Shown here: positions 27,773-35,440 of the stretch, piece after piece | How positions within the stretch are numbered: position 1 is the stretch's first letter | Layout of the letters: the number at the start of each line of letters is the position of its first letter | Source of the DNA: an uncultured Clostridia bacterium | GTDB taxonomy: Bacteria > Bacillota > Clostridia > Christensenellales > CAG-314 | Direction of reading: 5' to 3' | Assembly: GCA_947625115.1 (NCBI GenBank) | Contig: CANQND010000013.1 | Location: forward strand, 1 to 35,440 | DNA length: 35,440 bases | Notes under the pieces: model-generated | What the model was told of the DNA's origin: nothing | Seen by the model: only the letters and a program-made list of their open reading frames with translations | Databases searched by the model: none | Program-made: the position numbers and the translations under genes

Positions 27773-30700
27773 TACAGGATACCTCCTTTTGCAATTACGT
27801 AGGCTGCGGCAACAAGCGCGTTAAGCGCGGCTATTGCAAACAAGCCTTTCAGCGGAGCGTCGGCTATCGCTTGGGCGGTTTCAATAACCCCGTCGTCTAT
27901 ATTAGCCGCGCTGTCCCAAGCCTCCACAATTTCGATGTAGGGGGCAAGTTCCTCTTCGCCTACACGTTTGTCCTCGTTGGACAATTTGTTAAGTTCTGTT
28001 ACAATGCCCTTTACTGCGGCGTAGTTTTCCTGCGTGGCGGTAATGGTATCTGCGGAAAGGCTGCCTGCCAATTCTTCCAAGTTGCTCAACACTTTCAACA
28101 GCGTTTGAGAGTAGCCGTCCGCACGCACTACTTCTACGTTGAATGTGCAAGTTCCGCAGTAGTTGTCGTCGTCGATCGTTACCGTTACAACGTGTACTCC
28201 CAACTCTTCCAACGTGGAGGGAGAAACGGTTGCGTCAAGAGGTTGTTCGCGATAGTTGTCGCCCTCCCAAACGGAAACGTCGGCGGTAAGCATCAACGCC
28301 TTGTTCACATAGGGGTAACGTTGCGGCATTTGAGTGTTGAAAGGTTCGCCGTCCACGTACAGGTTGAATACCGTTTCTTCTTCGCCGTCAGTCAGGGTGA
28401 GCTTGGAAACGGTGTAAACACCCGCTTTACCGTTGTTGGCGTCGTCGCTATGCCATTCGCCCTCAAACGTCACTTGGTAGTCGTTATTGGAGGCAGTTGC
28501 AACTATTGGGTAGGATCCCGCGCCTGTAATGTGAGGTTGTGTAAGCGTTACTCCGAGAACTTCTTTGCTCTCGCCGCTTGCAAGCCCGCTTGCAGGCGAA
28601 TTTTCTTCCGCCGTCCACAAATCGTCATTCCAATCATAGGTCGTCTTGCCAAAGCCGTACACGTCCGTTTGAGGTTGTATCGTTACCTTTACGGGACGTT
28701 TTGTAACGGTGTACACGCCGTTCACTTCCACTACGTTGTAGTTGGTGAGGCTTTCTTTGTTGGTTACGGTTACTGTTATCTCGTAGCCCTCTTGGCGATA
28801 GTGACTGCCCGCTTCAACTTCGCAAGTTACGCTTACATCTACCGTCGTGCCGTCGTCGATCTTGCCATCTATGTCGTAGTCGAGCTTGGTTACGACCTGT
28901 TCTCCGTAGACAGATTGTTGCGGACGTGCCGTTACGGTGAGGGTGCGCGCCTTTATCTCGTAGGCGTTGGTTTCGTCAGTGAATGTTACGCGGTAGTTGT
29001 CGTTAGTACATTCGCCCTTGATGTTGTAGAAACCGACGTTTTTGTAGCTGCTCTTTCCATCTAAGGTCAACGTTACACCGAAAGGTTTGTCGTCGTCGCT
29101 CACCACTTTTTCTGCGCCCGCAGTTATTTGCCAATACTCGGAGTCGCTCTTTGCCTCTGCTTCGTTGCCGTCGTACGTTTTGCTTTGCGGCAACACTTTT
29201 ACCGTGATCTCGGCGGGAACAACCTTGTACACGCCGTCTTTGACAAAATCTATTGTGTAGTTATCGTTGTTACATTTGCCCGTTACCGTGTAGTCTTTTA
29301 CGTCCTTAGCCGCGCCTACTATGGTAAGCGTAACTATTTCAGACAGGTTGTCGCCCTCGCCGAGAGTGGAGTTTTCGCTTGTATCGGCAATGGAGAGCAA
29401 AGCCTCGATGTCGCTTATTTGCGGTACTTTGCCGTTGTACTCGCGAGAGTACTCGGGCAGGTTGACCGTCACCTTGCGCGCGGATATGGTCAATGTTGCG
29501 TGGTAATCTTGATTGTTGTAGTTTGCGAGGCTTACCGTGGCGGTAATTTCGTACGTGCCGACGTTTTTTGCGCCGTCAAACTTTTGTTCTTTGCACTTGT
29601 ACTCCACTTGTGCGCCGTCTGGTGCGCCCGTTACGGTGATGTTGTGTACCGTGCCGTCGTAGGTGAAGTTGCCGTTTCCAAAGCTAATTCCCTCAAAAGC
29701 CGCTTCCGTTATTGTGTAGGTGGCGTTTTCAAATTGCACCTCGTAGTTTTGCGGCTTGTTACGCTCGTCTTCCCAAGTTACGGTTATAACGTAGCTACTG
29801 CCGACAGGGCTTGCGTTGGTGGCGTTGGTGGTTATGCTGATGTACTCATCGAGGTTGTCGCCTGCCACCAAATCGGGAATTTTATAGGTGAGTTGTTCTA
29901 TATCCTTGCCGTATACGCTTTCTTTCGGGTCTGCCTTTACCGTTACATTTTTGGGGGTTACCGTATACGAACCGTCGGTGACGGTTATTTCATAGTTGGT
30001 TTTAGATTGTTCCGTTGCGGTGCCGTGTACAACGTAGGTTGCGGCGTCCTTGGCGGCGTTTTGAATTGTCATCGTTACCAAATCTTCGATTTTATCTTGG
30101 TAACCGAGAGCTTTGTCTGCCGTGGGCTTGGTCAAATCTCCAACGTCGGGAACCTTGCCGTCGTAGTCGCGAGTTTTGCTCGGCATTGTTACTGTTATTG
30201 ACAACTTGGTTACTTTGCACGTTCCCGTTGCGGGGGTGATTGAGTAGTTGGGGTTGCTACCCAATACTACTTCTATAATGTAGTCGCCCGCGTTGTGAGG
30301 TGCAACGTCGCCCTGAATTTTGAGAGAGAGTTCAAGTACGTCGTCGCCGCACGTAACTGCCGTGTACGCTGTTTGAGAAAGCCTTACCTCTTGACCGTAC
30401 TCGAACGTTTGCTCGGTCGGGGTGACGGTTATCTTTTTCTGCTTGACGTTGAAAGAGAGTTGGTCGCTCTTTACGCCCGCATTTTTCACCAGCCACAGCC
30501 CGTTGGAAAGGGTTACCGTAACAGTGTAGCCGTTCTTGGCATTGCGCGCGTTCAAGCCCTCGAAAGAAGGTTCAAGCGACAAGTCGCCGTACAAGCTGTT
30601 CAATAGCCCGTTGATATCTTCTTCGGTTACATCTTCCCCGTCGTAGGTAAGGTCGCCGATAGACTCGGGTACCCACAGCAATTGCGTATGTCCGATTTCA

Positions 30701-33700
30701 TTACATCCCAACTCTGTACATTGACGTTCAAGTTCTGTATGCTTTTTGTCCGCAGTAGGCTTGTCGTCATCGTCGGAAAGTGTCCAATCATATACGTGAC
30801 TGCTACCGTGTTCCACTTTCCAACTGCCTTGCAAGTCGGTAACTGTGGAAAGAGTTCCTGTTGCAAGAGAGTGAGTGTGCCCTTTCATTTTTTCTGCACT
30901 ACCGAAATTGCTCGGTTCGTAGGTCGTGGTAATGTCTTGCAACGTCCAAGGCTTTTCGGTAGTCAAAGATTTGTAGGTGCGACCGGGCTGCAACACGGCA
31001 ATAACATCGTGAGCCGCGTCATACACGCGAGCGGAGCTGCTGTACTCTGCATAGGTGCAGTCGTAGCTGGTTACGCCGCCGTCTATGATAGAACCTGTTA
31101 GAATTGCGTCCTCTGCAATCACTATCGTCGCGTTGGCAACTGTCGATTGCACCGCGCCCAACAACGTAGCCTTGCTATTGATATTCAGCGTACCGTTTAC
31201 AATAAGCGTGCCGTTTGTTTTGTAGCCCGCAGTTGTCAGGTCGTCTGCCGAGGGATAGCCCTTGCCGCTCATAGTGGTTTGGATCAATCCATCGTATACG
31301 AGGAGATTTTTGCCCTTGCCAACCGTAAGCGTAGCATTTTCTTCAATGGTCAAGCTCGAACCGGGCATTAACTTGAAGTTGCCGTCAAGCGTGTACTGTC
31401 CCGACTTCAACGTGATTTGATAGTTGTAGGGTATGGAGAAACCTACCACGTTTGCAGTGGAAATGGTTACAACCATGTACGTCATCGTCAAAGAATTTGC
31501 GATTGCGCCGCCCGTTGGCTTGGTGCTGTCGAAAATGAGCTCTGTATAGCCGACGTCAATTGTGTTGTTAGATGCGGCGTTAGAGGGCTTGGAAATCTTC
31601 TTTTCGTCGTGATAGATAGCCGTTACGCTACCGCCGTCGGTAAGGGTGATAAAGCCGCGAGGTTCTTCTTCCGTGCCGTCCGAATAGGATATTATCGGCG
31701 CGTCCATAGAGTTTATGCCGCCAATAGCATATAGGCTTGCATGCCCCCAGAACTCTCCTTTGTATTCAATTTTGAGCCCTTGTTCGCACTGCACATTTAT
31801 GACGGAATAACGGTTAAAGGGCGTTTGGTTGAGTCCGTATAGCCCCGACGTATTTGTGCCGCCCGAAAAGTCGAGAATAAGGAACGGTTGCAAAATCTTG
31901 CCGCCTGCCTTGACGGTTATCATACCTGTGCCTGTAACGCGACCGCAAACGTCCAACACGCCGCCGTCGCAGACCTCGATACTACCGTCAAGCACAAGTT
32001 GAGAATACGCGCCCGAAGTGTGTCCTTGCGCCGATTGATCGGGATAGTGAAGTACACCGCCGATATAAAATTCGCCGTTTACCGTAATTTTTCCCGAAAT
32101 CGTAATCTTGCGGAAGAGGTACTTGCTTTCAAGCTGTTCCGTACCCCACGAAACACGATTTGTGGCGTTGGTTTTGTTACCCTCGGCATAGTAGTCACCA
32201 TCGCCGTTGAAAGGCAAAACAAGTTTTACTCCCTTTTCTATCGTCAGATCGCCCGAAATTTCAACATTATCGACGATAACGACCGTTTTTCCGCCCGAGC
32301 TTGCCTCGGATAACGCCGCATTGAGCGTATTATAAAACGTGTCGTCGATACGTGCTTTATATGTGCCTGTTGGTGCAATTACCGCCTCGACATTTACGTC
32401 GCCGACAACGGTGAGAGTAATGCTCTTGTCATACGAGATAACATCCTTTGTTGAAGAGTCACGCCAAGCGTAAAACGAATTGCCGTCTTGCGGGGTTGCC
32501 GTCAAAGTAAGTTTGTCGCCCATTTGCACGGTATCTCCGCTCGAAACGGTGTCTTGTCCGTTCTTCGCCTCGATAGAGCCTTTTGCAGAGGCTTCCTGTT
32601 GTTTGTCATCTACCACCTTGAAGTTGGCAGTGCTCTCCCCTTGGAGATACATAACGTTGCGGATAGCCATAACGTCGTATTTGCAACTGCCCCAATCATC
32701 TCCGTAGGCTACATAGATAACAACTTCTGTATTATCATTAACATCTTTGCCAACAGTTTGAGTGCTGACGGGAATTTGTGCGTGGAACCAACCTTGTCCC
32801 AAATCTCCTTTCAAAGAAGATACAACATCAGAGCTTTGTATTATTGCTTCCTCTTCTCCCTGTCCCAAAACCATTGTCTTGCCGCTTTGGAAACCACCGC
32901 TTGAAGCGTTTCCCAATGTTTTGTTGAATTCATATCCCACCATTTGCCAATTCTTATAACCGATGAAATAGAAATCAAAAGTAAGCGTTCCGCTTCCCGT
33001 AACGGTAAATTTCAAGCTGGAATTTCCTTCGCCTTGTCCCGCACCTGAATATCCCGCCATATAAGCGATCTTTTCTCCCTCAGAATAAGTAGAGCTAAAT
33101 ACCCACGGTTTGCTTTGATCGTTTTCTATTTTGACTTTTCCTATGGGGTTGAGATTTTTTTGTATATCTTCTTGCCCTGCAAGCGTCATATTGATGTATA
33201 TAAGGAAAGGATCGCTTGCATAGTAATCGCCATATTCTATTTGAACGGAAATTGTGGTATCTGCAATGAGGTCGTAGAGCGTAAAGCCAAAGTAGCCATT
33301 TACAAGCTCTGTTTGGACATTTGCGCCGTTTGCGGTAACTTTCAGTTCCTCTTTTGCGTTTGTATAGTCGCTTACTGACACCGTAAATTGGTTATCCGAT
33401 TGGTATGGTACCTCATACGTTTGTCCGTTGACAATTGGCTCTTGTTCATGCGATTCGCCATTGACCTTATAACTGACAGAAATGGTTTGGGGAGCGACCG
33501 CAACTTCTTGCATTTTGATTTCAATGTAACGTGTGGAGCTTTCAAGATTTCCCACAGCAGATTTGCCATCTTGCGAAAACTGTGCCCAAACATAATAATC
33601 AATACCGCCTAACCCATTGCTTCCGCTCTTTTCACCCTCCTTGTTATAGGTACCCACAAAAATCGAATTGGTTTTTTGGGTGGGATCGATGGAAGAATTG

Positions 33701-35055
33701 TAATTTGTATGCGGAAAGATACCAAAATAAATTTTGCAATTTTCTGCAATTTTATATATTCCGGGCGTTATTAACGTCCCGTTTTTCTTAAATTCTGAGG
33801 CGTTGGGTTGATTATTTGCCATATAGGCATAAACATCGCCGACATTATTATTGAAAGCGATTTCATATTCAACAAGATTTGCTTCTTCATCTGTTGCGGG
33901 AGTATGAATATTGCCTACATATACAATGTCAAAACGTCCTGCATTACTGTCGGGAGTTGCTCCGGCATCTTCATAGACAAAATCGAGCCTGTGATAACCA
34001 TCTCCTTTAAGAGAAAGAACTTGATGTTCCCATTGAAGTTGCTCCACAGAATTATAATTACTGTTACAAGAGCCATCGCTAAATACTTCTACGCCATTCA
34101 AATATACAGTAATATTTTCATCCCAATTTACTGCGACCTTAGTATCAAATGTATAATATCCGCTACCCTTTCCGTCGAATTCAATAGTGAGTGTACCTGT
34201 CTGACCGCTTTGTATTACGCTCATATCAGCTTCGTAATGACCGTCAACTTCTTTCCATGTGTCTTTGTCACCTATTTGTGAAAAGCTGGTTGTAACACTT
34301 CCTGTTTTATGGAAAAAGGCTTTATATGAATTGTCTTTTATGTGCGTAATGTCCAATACCTCATTGTAACTAACTATGTTACCCGCTTGGTCTGCCCAAT
34401 ATGCAAAAATATAGCCCTCACTCGGCTTGGCTTCAACGTCAAATGTATCTCCTAATAGTACCTGTTGGTTTTCAAAACGGTTTTGCGTTACGTCCCCGTG
34501 AGAAAGTTGCCCGTTTTCACTCGCTTCGACAGTAACATTTACTTTTGTGTCGGGGTACAACAACCCTTTGATTTGTGTATAATTTGCCGCACTAGATGAC
34601 CATGTCGCCTTATATGCAATGGTAACAACGTCATCCTTTTTTACTGCAAAAGAATCCAACGTCTTAAACTCGTTGGTTGCAGTATACGTTTGAGCCAAAA
34701 TAACTTTGCTTTCTGAACCGCTCACGCTAATTTGCAACCCACCGTCATAGTTGGAATCAATAAAATATTCAAGCGAGATAGTTCCGTCTTGCGTTACACG
34801 AAGAGTAAGCGTACTACTTTCTTCCTTGGTAGTGCCCTGCCTCGTCCAAACATTTTCTGCACGGTTATATGTCCATGGATATTGAGAATCGTTTTCAAAC
34901 GTGTATTGTGCTGTGTTTCCCTGCAACACATTATCTTCCGCTAAGGCAGTAGTCTGTCTTTGCATTATTGCGGAAAAACCGATTGCGCCAAGCGACAGCA
35001 CAAGCACCGCGCACAACGCAACAAGCGTCCACTTCCATTGCTTTGTCTTTGTCAT
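27772..35055 (-). CDS. Giant modular surface protein with MBG/YDG-like and InlB B-repeat-like domains
   Basis: 2427 aa; signal peptide; repeats such as RDYDGKVPDV, FTYDGTVHNITVTG, REYNGKVPQI, KTYDGNEAEA, SVYGKDIEQLTYKI, SVYGEQVVTKLDYD; C-terminal hydrophobic segment; SD GGAGG. Confidence 0.85.
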   Translation of the reverse strand: MTKTKQWKWTLVALCAVLVLSLGAIGFSAIMQRQTTALAEDNVLQGNTAQYTFENDSQYPWTYNRAENVWTRQGTTKEESSTLTLRVTQDGTISLEYFIDSNYDGGLQISVSGSESKVILAQTYTATNEFKTLDSFAVKKDDVVTIAYKATWSSSAANYTQIKGLLYPDTKVNVTVEASENGQLSHGDVTQNRFENQQVLLGDTFDVEAKPSEGYIFAYWADQAGNIVSYNEVLDITHIKDNSYKAFFHKTGSVTTSFSQIGDKDTWKEVDGHYEADMSVIQSGQTGTLTIEFDGKGSGYYTFDTKVAVNWDENITVYLNGVEVFSDGSCNSNYNSVEQLQWEHQVLSLKGDGYHRLDFVYEDAGATPDSNAGRFDIVYVGNIHTPATDEEANLVEYEIAFNNNVGDVYAYMANNQPNASEFKKNGTLITPGIYKIAENCKIYFGIFPHTNYNSSIDPTQKTNSIFVGTYNKEGEKSGSNGLGGIDYYVWAQFSQDGKSAVGNLESSTRYIEIKMQEVAVAPQTISVSYKVNGESHEQEPIVNGQTYEVPYQSDNQFTVSVSDYTNAKEELKVTANGANVQTELVNGYFGFTLYDLIADTTISVQIEYGDYYASDPFLIYINMTLAGQEDIQKNLNPIGKVKIENDQSKPWVFSSTYSEGEKIAYMAGYSGAGQGEGNSSLKFTVTGSGTLTFDFYFIGYKNWQMVGYEFNKTLGNASSGGFQSGKTMVLGQGEEEAIIQSSDVVSSLKGDLGQGWFHAQIPVSTQTVGKDVNDNTEVVIYVAYGDDWGSCKYDVMAIRNVMYLQGESTANFKVVDDKQQEASAKGSIEAKNGQDTVSSGDTVQMGDKLTLTATPQDGNSFYAWRDSSTKDVISYDKSITLTVVGDVNVEAVIAPTGTYKARIDDTFYNTLNAALSEASSGGKTVVIVDNVEISGDLTIEKGVKLVLPFNGDGDYYAEGNKTNATNRVSWGTEQLESKYLFRKITISGKITVNGEFYIGGVLHYPDQSAQGHTSGAYSQLVLDGSIEVCDGGVLDVCGRVTGTGMITVKAGGKILQPFLILDFSGGTNTSGLYGLNQTPFNRYSVINVQCEQGLKIEYKGEFWGHASLYAIGGINSMDAPIISYSDGTEEEPRGFITLTDGGSVTAIYHDEKKISKPSNAASNNTIDVGYTELIFDSTKPTGGAIANSLTMTYMVVTISTANVVGFSIPYNYQITLKSGQYTLDGNFKLMPGSSLTIEENATLTVGKGKNLLVYDGLIQTTMSGKGYPSADDLTTAGYKTNGTLIVNGTLNINSKATLLGAVQSTVANATIVIAEDAILTGSIIDGGVTSYDCTYAEYSSSARVYDAAHDVIAVLQPGRTYKSLTTEKPWTLQDITTTYEPSNFGSAEKMKGHTHSLATGTLSTVTDLQGSWKVEHGSSHVYDWTLSDDDDKPTADKKHTELERQCTELGCNEIGHTQLLWVPESIGDLTYDGEDVTEEDINGLLNSLYGDLSLEPSFEGLNARNAKNGYTVTVTLSNGLWLVKNAGVKSDQLSFNVKQKKITVTPTEQTFEYGQEVRLSQTAYTAVTCGDDVLELSLKIQGDVAPHNAGDYIIEVVLGSNPNYSITPATGTCKVTKLSITVTMPSKTRDYDGKVPDVGDLTKPTADKALGYQDKIEDLVTMTIQNAAKDAATYVVHGTATEQSKTNYEITVTDGSYTVTPKNVTVKADPKESVYGKDIEQLTYKIPDLVAGDNLDEYISITTNATNASPVGSSYVITVTWEDERNKPQNYEVQFENATYTITEAAFEGISFGNGNFTYDGTVHNITVTGAPDGAQVEYKCKEQKFDGAKNVGTYEITATVSLANYNNQDYHATLTISARKVTVNLPEYSREYNGKVPQISDIEALLSIADTSENSTLGEGDNLSEIVTLTIVGAAKDVKDYTVTGKCNNDNYTIDFVKDGVYKVVPAEITVKVLPQSKTYDGNEAEAKSDSEYWQITAGAEKVVSDDDKPFGVTLTLDGKSSYKNVGFYNIKGECTNDNYRVTFTDETNAYEIKARTLTVTARPQQSVYGEQVVTKLDYDIDGKIDDGTTVDVSVTCEVEAGSHYRQEGYEITVTVTNKESLTNYNVVEVNGVYTVTKRPVKVTIQPQTDVYGFGKTTYDWNDDLWTAEENSPASGLASGESKEVLGVTLTQPHITGAGSYPIVATASNNDYQVTFEGEWHSDDANNGKAGVYTVSKLTLTDGEEETVFNLYVDGEPFNTQMPQRYPYVNKALMLTADVSVWEGDNYREQPLDATVSPSTLEELGVHVVTVTIDDDNYCGTCTFNVEVVRADGYSQTLLKVLSNLEELAGSLSADTITATQENYAAVKGIVTELNKLSNEDKRVGEEELAPYIEIVEAWDSAANIDDGVIETAQAIADAPLKGLFAIAALNALVAAAYVIAKGGIL

Positions 35056-35177
35056 AATTCCTCCGTTTTACTGTTAGCATAGCGTGTAGCCGCTAAAATT
35101 ATTCTTGTACAAAAATTGCCCGATTTTGTGAAAATCGAACCCCGTTTTTGAAAACGGTGCGATTTTTTGCCACCACT

Positions 35178-35207
35178 ATGATACCCCCCCCCATTTTGTT
35201 TTGTCAA
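35178..35207 (-). promoter_or_regulatory. Candidate promoter of the giant surface protein, G9 tract in spacer
   Basis: Minus strand TTGACA - AAACAAAATGGGGGGGGG (18 nt) - TATCAT. Confidence 0.7.
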
Positions 35208-35264
35208 TTATTTCAGCTTCCTTTAAGAATAAAAATTGAAGAAATTATTTCGTTTTTGAAATTA

Positions 35265-35315
35265 TCGCTCGGGTGTTCGACCCAAAAATAATCTACAACG
35301 AGGGTGTGAGGGAAT
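35265..35315 (+). repeat. Dispersed repeat, copy B
   Basis: TCGCTCGGGTGTTCGACCCAAAAATAATCTACAACGAGGGTGTGAGGGAAT, similar to 26067-26118. Confidence 0.9.
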
Positions 35316-35440
35316 ACAACTTGCTTCGGTAGTCGAAACTCATCAGTCACTTTCAGTGACAGCTTCTCTTGACGATGGGGTGACCCCCAAAAGTTAGACA
35401 AATAATTAGTTGCTTTTTATTTCGCTCTTCTCGTACTGAG

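Noticed and set aside
27871-30201. Long plus-strand ORFs (397 and 357 aa) opposite the giant surface gene
   Set aside because: Shadow ORFs of a repetitive coding sequence; no RBS or domain recognised, composition atypical.

Overview
Window from a spore-forming, Clostridia-like genome (sigK and cwlD present). Left to right: (1) a galT-galK-galE-galM operon on the minus strand, with galE broken by an apparent 1-nt frameshift, divergent from two AraC-type regulators and a GT8 glycosyltransferase; (2) tRNA-Val(CAC); (3) a small XRE regulator, a split chromate transporter, a radical SAM protein, sigK and a stand-alone FakA/YloV C-terminal-like mini-protein; (4) a minus-strand operon at 11677-21442: XRE regulator, Vsr-family endonuclease, cytosine-5 DNA methyltransferase, 853-aa DrmE-like protein, DrmA-type helicase, DrmB-type DUF1998 protein. 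I read this as a class 2 DISARM-like defence operon with no recognisable PLD gene (drmC) but with a Vsr-family nuclease and its own regulator; (5) a decayed IS200/IS605 element with in-frame stops; (6) small membrane proteins, a YbaK/ProX-type protein, cwlD and a ferritin-like protein, with a pair of perfect DnaA boxes; (7) an intergenic island of palindromes including a hairpin/ACTTCACT array; (8) a DUF378 protein, a lipoprotein and a 2427-aa modular surface protein. The candidate promoter of that surface protein has a G9 tract in its -35/-10 spacer, a candidate phase-variation switch. All family assignments come from motifs read by eye; no database searches were run.
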